DNA of 64,000 nt, from NCBI RefSeq assembly GCF_009764355.1, contig NZ_LNUA01000029.1:1-64000 (forward strand), in the 5' to 3' direction. This stretch comes from Companilactobacillus bobalius. Lineage in GTDB: Bacteria > Bacillota > Bacilli > Lactobacillales > Lactobacillaceae. The notes under the pieces are model-generated. The model searched no databases and was not told the DNA's origin. It saw nothing but the letters and a program-made list of their open reading frames with translations. Below, in pieces: positions 52,575-61,196 of this stretch. Made by a program: the position numbers and the translations under genes. Within the stretch, counting starts at the first letter, position 1. Every line of letters begins with the position of its first letter.

Positions 52575-53531
52575 ATGAATTTAATTGAATTCAAAGATGT
52601 TGCCAAACAGAACAAAAATCAAAGTATCTTTAACAATCTTTCTTTAAAAATCAATTCACAAGAAAACATTGGTTTAAAGATGTCACACACTGAAATAAAC
52701 ACTTTTTTTGATTTATTAGAACAAAATACCCTGCCTAACAGTGGTTCAATCACCAATCACGCTCAAAGCACCTCAATCAAGCGTCATAACGATGGTATTT
52801 ACCAAAAAATAACTGTTAAAAGTTATCTCCAATTCTTTAATCAGATAGCTGCTCAACACGTCGACATAAGGAAGCTAGCACCCCAGTTCTCTCTAGGAGA
52901 CAATTTGGCAATGAAAACCAACACTCTTACTACTGATCAGATTGAAAGACTACACCTTTTTCGAATTGCTCTTTCACAACCAGATTTAGTTTTTATTGAA
53001 AGTCCCTTAAGAGACTTATCAAACGAAGGAATCAAATCTTATCTCAAGGCCTTAAAAGTCGTTCGCCAGAAATCAACTGTTGTCGTTATTTCATCATATA
53101 TGGAAGAACTCTTGCAACTCAGTTCTACCATATATCAATGTGTCGACCATCAATTAGAAAAAATCGATTTAGAACTAGATAAAGATTCCACTAAACCACA
53201 AAACATCTTCCGTCTCTCCAGCCATCTTGATGATAAAACAATTTTCTTCAGTCCTAACGAAATCGACTTCATCGAAAGTATCAATGGTGTTAGCAATTTT
53301 TCCGTCAATTCTGAGTATTTTCCTTCCTCTTTAACAATGGAAGAACTCGAAAAGAAGCTTGTTCACTTCGGCTTTTTCAGATGTCACCGCTCCTATCTCG
53401 TTAATTTACAACGCATTTCAGAATTGATCAGTTATTCCAAAAATAGCTACACTTTAATTTTAAAAAATAGTAAAGAAACTCTTCCTTTATCTCGAGCCAA
53501 ATTGGATCAACTCAAGGATCTACTTCAATAA
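52575..53531 (+). CDS. LytTR-domain regulator fused to an ABC ATPase-like domain without Walker A
   Basis: A 318-residue protein. Residues about 1-200 follow an ABC ATPase layout (LIEFKDVAKQNKNQSIFNNLSLKI at the start; LSQPDLVFIESPLRDLSNEG at the Walker B/D-loop position) but the Walker A GxxGxGKT is absent, replaced by LKMSHTEIN, and Walker B lacks the Asp. Residues about 220-318 form a LytTR DNA-binding domain (GFFRCHRSYLVNLQRI, LPLSRAKLDQLK). ATG 52,575 follows GGAG; the earlier GTG is not used. It precedes a complete ABC exporter and probably regulates it. Confidence 0.8.
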   Translation: MNLIEFKDVAKQNKNQSIFNNLSLKINSQENIGLKMSHTEINTFFDLLEQNTLPNSGSITNHAQSTSIKRHNDGIYQKITVKSYLQFFNQIAAQHVDIRKLAPQFSLGDNLAMKTNTLTTDQIERLHLFRIALSQPDLVFIESPLRDLSNEGIKSYLKALKVVRQKSTVVVISSYMEELLQLSSTIYQCVDHQLEKIDLELDKDSTKPQNIFRLSSHLDDKTIFFSPNEIDFIESINGVSNFSVNSEYFPSSLTMEELEKKLVHFGFFRCHRSYLVNLQRISELISYSKNSYTLILKNSKETLPLSRAKLDQLKDLLQ

Positions 53532-53635
53532 TGTGGGTACATTTCAACCTATCTCTTCCACAACTCGCTAATTTTTGAAAACTTATTTGTTCTTTCCTTG
53601 TATTCTATGTTTGTAAAAACAAGGGAGGAAACAAC

Positions 53636-54490
53636 ATGGCAATCGCACCAATAATAGAAGTTAAACATCTTTATAAAAACTTCGACAACCAAACGGCTCT
53701 AAAGAATCTTGATTTTTCAATTCGTTCCGGTGAGATCTTTGGTTTCTTAGGTCCCTCTGGAGCTGGTAAAACAACAACTATCAAAATACTCACGGGACAG
53801 CTCATCGCAAACTCCGGCACCGCTACCGTTTTAGGAAACAACAGCCACTACTTCAAAGAAGACATTTATGAGCATATCGGTGTCGTAACGCATGATAGTG
53901 GTTTATATGAAAGTCTCTCTGCTTACGAGAATCTAAGGACCCTTGCTCGTATCTTTAACGTTGATAAAACGAGTATTGATTCTTTATTAAGACGAGTCAA
54001 TCTCTATAATGATAGAAAAAAATTAGTCAAAAAATTCTCACAAGGTATGAAACAAAGATTAATTTTGGCACGAGCCATCCTCAATCGCCCTCAAATACTT
54101 TTTCTCGACGAACCGACTAATGGTATTGACCCTGGCACAACTCAAAAAATTCATCAATTAATTTTAGAATTAAAAAATTTTGGTACTACCGTTTTTCTAA
54201 CTACGCACAATATGAATGAGGCCGCTAAACTTTGTGATCGGGTGGCACTTCTAAACAATGGAAAAATTGCTGAAATAGGTTCTCCACAAGCTTTAAGTTT
54301 GAAGTACAACAAGAAAATCCAATACAAAATTCTTTTAAAAGATAATACTGCACTGAAATTAACCGATTCTGAAGAGACACGACAAAAAATCAATTGGTGG
54401 ATGGAAAATAGTGAACTACAAACTATTCATTCCTGTGAACCAACTTTAGAAGATGTCTTTTTAGAAGTGACGGGGAGAAAACTAAAATGA
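53636..54490 (+). CDS. ABC transporter ATP-binding protein
   Basis: ATPase of an ABC-2 export system, 284 residues. Walker A GPSGAGKTTT (about 38-47), signature FSQGMKQRL, Walker B ILFLDEPTNGIDP and His in LTTHNM are all intact, in contrast to the fused domain upstream. The C-terminal extension ends in EPTLEDVFLEVTGRKLK, typical for antibiotic or sodium exporters. GGAGG precedes the start. The stop overlaps the ATG of the permease. Confidence 0.93.
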   Translation: MAIAPIIEVKHLYKNFDNQTALKNLDFSIRSGEIFGFLGPSGAGKTTTIKILTGQLIANSGTATVLGNNSHYFKEDIYEHIGVVTHDSGLYESLSAYENLRTLARIFNVDKTSIDSLLRRVNLYNDRKKLVKKFSQGMKQRLILARAILNRPQILFLDEPTNGIDPGTTQKIHQLILELKNFGTTVFLTTHNMNEAAKLCDRVALLNNGKIAEIGSPQALSLKYNKKIQYKILLKDNTALKLTDSEETRQKINWWMENSELQTIHSCEPTLEDVFLEVTGRKLK

Positions 54491-55209
54491 ATATATCAAT
54501 GCGAAAAATAAGCGCAATTTTTATCTTGAGATTACACCTAATTTTAAAGAACCTCTCATTACTCATGGCGCCACTGATGGCAATCGGATACGTTATCGCT
54601 TTTAAAAATTTTTTTCCATCTAATTTACCCTCCCTCAGAGCTCTAACTTTAAATATGGGGATCATCCTAAACATAACAATGGGTGGAATCATGTTTGGTT
54701 CTTATCCAATTGCTGAAGAAAAAGAACATCACACTCTAAGGGTCTTGATGACTTCATCGGTCAATGCTACTGAATATTTCATTGGTAGTTTGCTGCCTTC
54801 ACTTTTAATTCTTACCTTAGTAAGTATTATTCTCGTGCCTTTAAGCGGTACTTCTTGGCAACAAGTATCTATCATTAATTATTTAGTTATCACTATTATC
54901 TGTACTATCATCAGTATCTTAGTAGGTTTCACAGTTGGAATTTTTTCTCACAATCAAACCAGTGCTGGTGTTTTAAGTTTATTACCAACCGTTATTTTCA
55001 CTTTTATTCCTATGTTTAAAGGTTTTAACAAGACTATCTCCACTATATCCGATTTTCTATACTCAGGAGTAATCGCCAAATTTATTAATCAGAGTTTACT
55101 CAAGCATAGATTCACTTGGAATTTATTTGACGTTGGTGTTTTGATAGTCTGGTTAATTATTTTTTCTATTGTTCTAATTTATGCTTACAGATATAAACAT
55201 TTCGATTAG
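54487..55209 (+). CDS. ABC-2 type permease
   Basis: Membrane component of 240 residues with six segments (first at about 23-42, then ILNITMGGIMFGSYPIAEEKEHHTLRVLMTSSVNATEYFIGS in the coupling-helix region). The first ATG overlaps the stop of the ATPase gene (ATGA) and has GGGGAG upstream. It exports an unknown compound; lactobacilli use similar units for peptide or drug resistance. Confidence 0.88.
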   Translation: MNISMRKISAIFILRLHLILKNLSLLMAPLMAIGYVIAFKNFFPSNLPSLRALTLNMGIILNITMGGIMFGSYPIAEEKEHHTLRVLMTSSVNATEYFIGSLLPSLLILTLVSIILVPLSGTSWQQVSIINYLVITIICTIISILVGFTVGIFSHNQTSAGVLSLLPTVIFTFIPMFKGFNKTISTISDFLYSGVIAKFINQSLLKHRFTWNLFDVGVLIVWLIIFSIVLIYAYRYKHFD

Positions 55210-55225
55210 TCTGGAGGGATTCATT

Positions 55226-55972
55226 ATGTTAATAGATTACAGTGAAATTTTAAAGACATCTGGTTTTTCCAATCAAGAATTATCCAATCGACTAGGTATT
55301 TCTATCGCTAAAGTTGAATTAATTGAGAACAAGCAATTTTACCCTAATGAATCCTTGGCTCAAAAAATTATCCAATTTTCTAAACAAAAGGTCAATTTGA
55401 CCCCACCAGTAGTAGCCGACGATTTTCAATTCGGTCAACCAATCAAATTAAGACGAGTAATATTTTCTATTATCTTCATTATTTTTGTTAGTCTTCTATT
55501 CACGGGCTTTGGCTATCAACCTTTCTGGGTATTTTTATTAGTACTATTAATCGGCCTATTCGTAACATTGCCTAGTTGTTTTAACGATTATTGGTTAATT
55601 AATAGGGATGGTCTCAAAATAAATGCATTCAGTTCTTCCAGCACTACTAAACTTACTCAACTGCTCCACATAATTCCCCTCACTCAACGAACAATTTCAT
55701 ATCAAGATATCGATCATATTAACGTTATTTATCGTACAAGACCCCGTACTGGTCCATTCGACATCAATCCAGATATTCTTCAATTAATTTGTACCCTGAA
55801 AAATAATCAAGAATTATCCATAAATCTCAATGTATCTCTCGAAAAAAATCTTCTAACTTTGATTAGAGTATTCACTTATCAAGGTGTCGACGTATATGAT
55901 CAACAAAGAGTTCTTCTCGCCTTAACTAAAAAGGAGAATCTCTTTCAAAAATTCAATCCAAAATTCTCCTAA
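55226..55972 (+). CDS. Membrane protein with N-terminal helix-turn-helix and PH-like tail
   Basis: A 248-residue protein. Residues about 4-45 look like an XRE-type helix-turn-helix (FSNQELSNRLGISIAKVELIENKQF). Two membrane helices follow (about 78-97 and 100-123), then a soluble part (about 135-240) resembling a bacterial PH-like domain (YQDIDHINVIYRTRPRTG, LQLICTLKNNQELSINL). The ATG at 55,226-55,228 follows GGAGG; the longer frame starts inside the permease gene. It is the last gene of the ABC locus. A membrane-bound regulator or accessory protein is inferred. Confidence 0.75.
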   Translation: MLIDYSEILKTSGFSNQELSNRLGISIAKVELIENKQFYPNESLAQKIIQFSKQKVNLTPPVVADDFQFGQPIKLRRVIFSIIFIIFVSLLFTGFGYQPFWVFLLVLLIGLFVTLPSCFNDYWLINRDGLKINAFSSSSTTKLTQLLHIIPLTQRTISYQDIDHINVIYRTRPRTGPFDINPDILQLICTLKNNQELSINLNVSLEKNLLTLIRVFTYQGVDVYDQQRVLLALTKKENLFQKFNPKFS

Positions 55973-56012
55973 AAAAGAGTTCACTATAGAATCATACATA
56001 GTGAACTCTTTT
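55971..56012. terminator. Bidirectional intrinsic terminator
   Basis: AAAAGAGTTCACTAT / ATAGTGAACTCTTTT with a ten-base loop and T-runs on both strands, between the convergent ABC locus and cyclo-ligase gene. Confidence 0.88.
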
Positions 56013-56017
56013 AAAAT

Positions 56018-56560
56018 TTAATCTACCAAAATTAATTTTTGAATCTTAACATCATAGTCTTCAATTTCCCAATCAGCTGTAGCAAAACGCATTGCTGAAG
56101 GTACTAAGGCTACTGTAGAACCAGAATATTGAGCCAAGAAACGGTCATAATAACCGCCACCGAAACCTACTCGATAATTTGAATCTTCTGCAAAAGCTAA
56201 TCCGGGAACAATCACTAAATCTGGTTCCTGATTAACCAACGTTTCATCATATGCCGGTTCAGGAATTCCAAACTTACTAGTAATCAAATCTTCACGACTG
56301 TTAAATGGTAAAAAGACCATTTGGCGATGTGGCATTGTCTTAGGTAAATAAACTTTTTTACCTTCTTTACGGGCTGCTTCCACAATAATTGGTGTTGGTA
56401 CTTCAATTGGACTGCTGACAGTTGTCGCAATACTTTTAGCATTTTGCCATTCAGTTGTTGCCATCAATTTCTGCAATAACTTGGCAGCTTCAACTTTAGT
56501 CTTAGCCTGATTGGTTTTCAATTTTTGAATTTGTTGTTGTCTCAAGGTTTTTTTATCTAT
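56018..56560 (-). CDS. 5-formyltetrahydrofolate cyclo-ligase, probable non-AUG start
   Basis: ATP-dependent conversion of 5-formyl-THF to 5,10-methenyl-THF in folate metabolism. Family motifs: VYLPKTMPHRQMVF, DLVIVPGLAFAEDSNYRVGFGGGYYDRFL near residue 130-160, and SAMRF. No ATG is at a suitable place. GGGAGGG (56,568-56,574 on the minus strand) is seven bases before an ATA codon (56,558-56,560); starting there gives a leading (M)DKKTLRQQQ, which fits the family N terminus. A TTG at 56,545 is 22 bases away. The start is thus ATA or the TTG. The length is 180 or 175 residues. Confidence 0.85.
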   Translation of the reverse strand: MDKKTLRQQQIQKLKTNQAKTKVEAAKLLQKLMATTEWQNAKSIATTVSSPIEVPTPIIVEAARKEGKKVYLPKTMPHRQMVFLPFNSREDLITSKFGIPEPAYDETLVNQEPDLVIVPGLAFAEDSNYRVGFGGGYYDRFLAQYSGSTVALVPSAMRFATADWEIEDYDVKIQKLILVD

Positions 56561-56630
56561 GATAAATCCCTCCCGGTCTTAAATTCTTGCTTTATAAGTT
56601 TACATTTATCGTTAACGAAAAGGAACCAAC

Positions 56631-58223
56631 TTAATCTGTTTCTTCTTCATCTTCCGAAACAGTGGGCCCGATTACCAAAGTTTCTGCTAAAAGAATCTCA
56701 TTGTAAAGTTCAAAAACATAGTTCTGGTACTTTACTTCACTTTGTGAAATCATATCTAAATACTCTCGTTCTTGAACAAAGGCATTCATAAAGGCACGCA
56801 TTTCCAACTCTTTTTCTGCCCCTGTAAACTCTGGATGGCGTACGACCTCAACCCAGGCTTTGATAAAGTCTCTGGTTCTCGTACGCTGTTTTTGTGCCAT
56901 CAAGTCAAAGATAACCGATTTTTTAACATTATCGGGTAGATACATTTTATTAACCGAATCAATTGCCCGGTGAACCATCTCTACTCTAACTTTGTCGATT
57001 TCTTTTTCTGCATCATCATCTGTTACGTCTTTCTTCAATAGGAAGCGAAAGGCAATCGTTGGTACTATCAAACTCAAGATGATAAGAACGCTTTCCGACA
57101 TTAAAACTAAATTGAAATCAGCATTGGTTACGTGATATTCAGCTAATGTGTAGGCCAAAGCTAGTGTAACAGCCCCGTGAACACCACCTAAGGCAAAGAT
57201 CCAAGACGACTTATTGTTAAAATCTAATCGTAAACGACCATAGAGATATCTCGCCAAAACATTGACCAAATAAAGCGTTATACCAATCATGATCCAGGTC
57301 AACGAGGCATCTGTAAATTTTTCATCGGAAATAATCTTCGTAAACATATATCCTAAAATTACGAAAACTGTACTATTAAAAATTTCAGTAATCATTGAAA
57401 CTAAATCAAATCCTAAATGAACTTGGGGTGCGTTAATCAAACGGCTACGCTGTGCTTCGGCGTTATGGACTAAGCCGGCACAAACTACGGCAATGATTCC
57501 AGAAACGTGAATTTCTTCAGCTGCATAATACAAAACAAATGGTGTCAGAATGTAAATTAAACTCTGCGCATTTAGGGAATTATACGAGCTTCTCAAAAGT
57601 ATCTGTCGGAACAGAACCATGACCCAAGCTGCCGCAAAGCCAAACAGAACACCACCTCCAGCTGAAATGAAAAAGTCACCCAAGGTTTCTCCGTAATTAA
57701 TGTATCCGTTGATGTACCAAAGAATTGCCATATTAAGTAGGATAATTCCGGAAGCATCATTGAATAACGATTCCATTTTTAAAAAAGTACCTTCATTTTT
57801 AGGCATCTTCAATCCATTAGTGACCGACTCCATTGCCGTAGCATCAGTCGGTGTACTAATAGCTGCCAAAATGAAAGCTAGTGGCAAACTGATTCCGGCA
57901 ATTTCCCAAACACCGAAACCGGCTAATATCATACAAATAACAACTAAAAAGACAGTCGTCTGAATAATGTGTTTCAATTCTTTCCCAACTGCATTCAATC
58001 GTGTTGCCTGACCCTCAAAGAATAGCAATGGTGCAACAATCAAGCCAATAAAAATATCGGAATTAAAGGTCATCACGTTCTTACCCATGATAGGAATAAA
58101 GAAAATCAGGGCACCAATGATCATACTGATATAATTGACTGATATTTTCGAAAAAACTTGAGCCAAAAAGATACTAACAACCGATGCCAATATCAAAATA
58201 AATGTCGAAACCATTAAACTCAT
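56631..58223 (-). CDS. Na+/H+ antiporter (CPA1 family)
   Basis: Membrane exchanger of 530 residues with about 12-13 segments. The hallmark acidic pair of CPA1 is seen in LFNDASGIILL (about residue 155), with ISTPTDATAMESVTNG preceding it. The last 130 residues form a cytoplasmic helical tail (DKVRVEMVHRAIDSVNKM) ending in an acidic stretch. Start with GGGGAAG. A single gene. Role in sodium and pH homeostasis is general for the family. Confidence 0.9.
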   Translation of the reverse strand: MSLMVSTFILILASVVSIFLAQVFSKISVNYISMIIGALIFFIPIMGKNVMTFNSDIFIGLIVAPLLFFEGQATRLNAVGKELKHIIQTTVFLVVICMILAGFGVWEIAGISLPLAFILAAISTPTDATAMESVTNGLKMPKNEGTFLKMESLFNDASGIILLNMAILWYINGYINYGETLGDFFISAGGGVLFGFAAAWVMVLFRQILLRSSYNSLNAQSLIYILTPFVLYYAAEEIHVSGIIAVVCAGLVHNAEAQRSRLINAPQVHLGFDLVSMITEIFNSTVFVILGYMFTKIISDEKFTDASLTWIMIGITLYLVNVLARYLYGRLRLDFNNKSSWIFALGGVHGAVTLALAYTLAEYHVTNADFNLVLMSESVLIILSLIVPTIAFRFLLKKDVTDDDAEKEIDKVRVEMVHRAIDSVNKMYLPDNVKKSVIFDLMAQKQRTRTRDFIKAWVEVVRHPEFTGAEKELEMRAFMNAFVQEREYLDMISQSEVKYQNYVFELYNEILLAETLVIGPTVSEDEEETD

Positions 58224-58415
58224 AAAATCTTCCCCTTAATGTTTCCAATTAATCAAATTAAATATAGCACATCCCTATTCAGAATAGCCTTTAGACGCAA
58301 TCTCTATCGATTTATTACTATATCGTTTATTTACCAATTTACAAAATGATACGTTTATAATTATTAGTAGTATAACGAAAGCGTTCACAAATTTGAATCT
58401 AAAGAGGTGTTATTC

Positions 58416-58961
58416 ATGCATACAGTCGATTCAAAAATTTTAGCTTCTGATAATTTTTACAAAGATGACCTTAACGTCAAAAATAAAATATTCAAAGTTA
58501 GACTCAACAACAGCCAACCCTTACGTGATACCATCTATAAGTACTCCAATGAGATTGTTGGCATGACCTACAAATTGAATGTTCACATTGATAATGACAT
58601 TCACATCTGCGATGTAGAAAAAACCGTTCTGGATATTCCCTTTAATGAAATTAAATTTATCCAGTTTGGCATTCTCCGTCTTTTAGGTTCTGTCAGTTCC
58701 GTTCCAACTAATATGTACTACCTCTTAATTTATATAGAAACAAAAGAGTCTATTAAATTAGGTATGGTTGATAACTCATTGCAGCATTATTTTGATTACG
58801 TCAAGTTATTAAAGGATCATGATTTTCCTTTAGAGGACCCTTTCAAAATTGCCGAAATGAACTTAACGGATCGTACCCAGATCTATAATTATCTTCAAAA
58901 AAATTATGATAAACTGGCGGTCACAGCTGGCCATCACTCAAATAAATCCCATCTCAATTAA
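58416..58961 (+). CDS. Uncharacterised protein of 181 residues
   Basis: Not recognised. The protein is soluble and mixed alpha/beta in appearance: FKVRLNNSQPLRDTIYKYSNEIVGM, KTVLDIPFNEIKFIQFGILRLLGSVSSVP, YYLLIYIETKESIKLGMVD, and a C-terminal NLTDRTQIYNYLQKNYDKL. No membrane segment, signal or catalytic motif stands out. ATG 58,416 follows GAGGTG at six bases. A short stem-loop follows the stop. Confidence 0.65.
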   Translation: MHTVDSKILASDNFYKDDLNVKNKIFKVRLNNSQPLRDTIYKYSNEIVGMTYKLNVHIDNDIHICDVEKTVLDIPFNEIKFIQFGILRLLGSVSSVPTNMYYLLIYIETKESIKLGMVDNSLQHYFDYVKLLKDHDFPLEDPFKIAEMNLTDRTQIYNYLQKNYDKLAVTAGHHSNKSHLN

Positions 58962-58979
58962 GAGACGGGATTTATTTAT
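58942..58979 (+). terminator. Terminator after the 58,416 gene
   Basis: AAATCCC.TCTC / GAGA.GGGATTT followed by ATTTATTT; overlaps the last codons of the gene. Confidence 0.6.
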
Positions 58980-59115
58980 TTAACAACTTCTTAATGCCGA
59001 CCATATCTTCATTAATACCAAATAGACCTCCGCCTGGCTGTGACTGCGATGTGGCATGTAAATTATCTAATGTCGTGTAAGCATTTCCATTTCTAAGATT
59101 GGCCGTTTCTATCAA
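58972..59115 (-). pseudogene. Orphan 47-codon remnant, possible gene tail
   Basis: An open stretch reading (TTG) IETANLRNGNAYTTLDNLHA, then PGGGLFGINEDM and ending GIKKLLNK, with an in-frame stop three codons upstream and no ribosome-binding site. It resembles the C-terminal end of a larger protein that has decayed. It overlaps the terminator of the gene on the other strand. The parent family is not recognised. The rest of the gap 59,116-59,374 holds a parS-like site and no gene. Confidence 0.3.
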
Positions 59116-59137
59116 ATAACCTTAAAGTGAATTAAAA

Positions 59138-59153
59138 TGTTTCACATGGAACA
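59138..59153 (-). promoter_or_regulatory. parS-like (ParB/Spo0J) site
   Basis: Minus strand TGTTCCATGTGAAACA against the parS consensus TGTTNCACGTGAAACA: one mismatch (position 8). Non-coding position between genes, about 8 kb from walR, which in Firmicutes usually lies near the origin. ParB and Noc are not encoded in the window. Confidence 0.65.
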
Positions 59154-59374
59154 TATGGTGTTTGGTCACTCATCAAATACTATATCTTGTGTTTGAAAAT
59201 CCTCCTTGTTTTAATCTTAAAACACCATGATATTTAATCCTACTATTGCAATCTTTTGATAAAATAATTTAAATTATATTTAATTTTTTAAAACTTTTAA
59301 TATTTGTTTCTCTACACTAAAAAAGGTTTAAGATAGAACTATATTCACAATTTCTAGGGGAAGTTGATACACAT

Positions 59375-59878
59375 ATGAACAAAAAAACTGATTTAGAAGA
59401 AGAAAATTCACTAACGAAAATTGTCGACGATGTTTCTGAGGGTATTAATGATGCTGGTCCTGTATTTTCAACTGAGGATTATGCCGAATCTGAAAGCAAT
59501 GGTAAACAAGCAGTTCGTTACCTACTTTGGGGACTACTTTCTGTTGTAGTTAACTTTGGTACTTTCTTTATCCTTTATCGAGTGCTCAAAGCTAATTATC
59601 AAGTTGCTAACATTGTTGCCTGGTTCTTGGGTGTTCAGGTTGGTTTCTGGGTTGATCGAGTTATTGTTTTCCGTCACAAATCAAGCACCGCCTTCAAGGA
59701 AATGTTGGCTTTCTATGGTACACGTATTTTAACTTTCTTAATTGAAAGTGCCACTCTTTGGGTTGGTATTTCATTGATGAGTGCCAATGGTGCCGGTACT
59801 AAAGTAGTTGGTCAAATATTGGCTATCGTCGGTAACTACATTCTTTCCAAATTTTTTATTTTTAAAAATCGTAAGTAA
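59375..59878 (+). CDS. GtrA-family membrane protein
   Basis: Four-helix membrane protein of 167 residues (segments about 48-70, 77-95, 107-130 and 140-160) with an acidic N-terminal tail of about 40 residues. GtrA-type patterns: AVRYLLWGLLSVVVNFGTFFILYRV, NIVAWFLGVQVGFWVDRVIVF and GNYILSKFFIFKNRK at the end. GtrA proteins are linked to flipping or transport of undecaprenyl-linked sugars for surface polysaccharide decoration. It stands alone with a terminator. Confidence 0.85.
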   Translation: MNKKTDLEEENSLTKIVDDVSEGINDAGPVFSTEDYAESESNGKQAVRYLLWGLLSVVVNFGTFFILYRVLKANYQVANIVAWFLGVQVGFWVDRVIVFRHKSSTAFKEMLAFYGTRILTFLIESATLWVGISLMSANGAGTKVVGQILAIVGNYILSKFFIFKNRK

Positions 59879-59887
59879 TTCGCTTAA

Positions 59888-59941
59888 ATCAAAAAATGTT
59901 CATATCAACCAGATATATTGGTCGATATGGACATTTTTTAT
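59888..59941. terminator. Bidirectional intrinsic terminator
   Basis: AAAAATGT.CATATC.ACCA / TGGT.GATATG.ACATTTTT with T-run, between convergent genes. Confidence 0.85.
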
Positions 59942-59950
59942 TTTTCACAT

Positions 59951-61177
59951 TTAATTTTCCAAGTTAACTGCTGGTGCATCAGTTTTCACTCGTTCATGGC
60001 GTTTAACAATCAAAGCCAGACCAATCCCAATAATCGTGATAACCACATTTAAAAGAATTATCATTCTTGGAGCATCGGCACCGGTCATCTTTGTCAAATA
60101 AGCAGCAATTGATAAAACGGCATAATTGGCAGTGCTGGAAGCTATCATAACCAATGACGTAGCTAATCCTTTGCTTTCGGGGAAGAAACTGATGGTTGTT
60201 GAAGTTGCCAATTGCAAAACACCTCCGGCAGCAGCATAACCGATTACGAAACTTCCTATATAAAGAATAACAGGACTAGTAATGAAGTAACAAAGCAATA
60301 ACATAATAACGGAAATGCTTGGATAAATAACTAATACAGTTGTTTCTTTCAATCCCAAATGGATTAAGCGAGCTGTCAGTAAAACTGCTACTGTAGCACC
60401 TACAGCGTAGAAAGATTGTAGAAGACTTGGATTCTTAACGCCATAACTTGCACCTAATTCTTGGTTACAATTTAACCAAATCATAAAAGTTGTTGAACTT
60501 GTAAAGCCAATTAAAATAGAAGCAATCGCAGCAGCTGAAAAATGATGTTTTACCGTAATTTTATTTTTACCTGTAGTAACTTTTTCTTGCTGTGGAAATG
60601 GTAAAAACATTACTAAGAAAGCATCTGCTAACATCAAAATACCACAACCAATGAAAATAATTTTATAAGATAAATGGGCACTGGCTACTAATCCAATTAC
60701 GAAAGGTAAGAGGAATTGAGCTACTGTAATTGAGAATTTTGTAAAAAGATTAGCGATTGAAGCTGACTTAGGAAAAATTTCCATGACACTTGGAGAAATA
60801 CACGTATCCAAGAAGGAATTAGCGGCGCCATTAATGATTCCCATAGCATAGGCAATCCATAACTGATGTACTGAAATCACACCAAAGAAAAACACTACAT
60901 ATAAGAAAATACCAATTAAGCCACTAACTCTGCGTCCCACTTTATCTGAAATGGGACCGGCAAATGGATAAGCTAACAATCTACCTAAACCATATGCGGC
61001 AATTACTGAGACAACCATCGAAACATCTATTGCTCCATTAGAGAGTGTTGAAGCTCCCCAAGCCTTCGCAAATTCAGCTTTGTATTGTCCCATGATCGAT
61101 AATGCAATTCCTAAAATAAAATAAGCAAAATATAGAGCAAAAGCAGTTGGGTAGTACTTTTTCTGACTATTCACCAT
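59951..61177 (-). CDS. MFS transporter, probably for shikimate/quinate-type substrates
   Basis: Twelve-segment MFS protein of 408 residues. Motif A-like AGPISDKVGRRVSG (about residues 67-80) is clear. The ATG at 61,175-61,177 follows GGAGG at eight bases; earlier ATG codons in frame are upstream of this site or inside the preceding gene and are rejected. It lies directly after two shikimate dehydrogenase-type genes, so a role in uptake or exchange of a cyclic acid is inferred from context only. Confidence 0.85.
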   Translation of the reverse strand: MVNSQKKYYPTAFALYFAYFILGIALSIMGQYKAEFAKAWGASTLSNGAIDVSMVVSVIAAYGLGRLLAYPFAGPISDKVGRRVSGLIGIFLYVVFFFGVISVHQLWIAYAMGIINGAANSFLDTCISPSVMEIFPKSASIANLFTKFSITVAQFLLPFVIGLVASAHLSYKIIFIGCGILMLADAFLVMFLPFPQQEKVTTGKNKITVKHHFSAAAIASILIGFTSSTTFMIWLNCNQELGASYGVKNPSLLQSFYAVGATVAVLLTARLIHLGLKETTVLVIYPSISVIMLLLCYFITSPVILYIGSFVIGYAAAGGVLQLATSTTISFFPESKGLATSLVMIASSTANYAVLSIAAYLTKMTGADAPRMIILLNVVITIIGIGLALIVKRHERVKTDAPAVNLEN

Positions 61178-61196
61178 TTTACTATCCTCCATTGAT

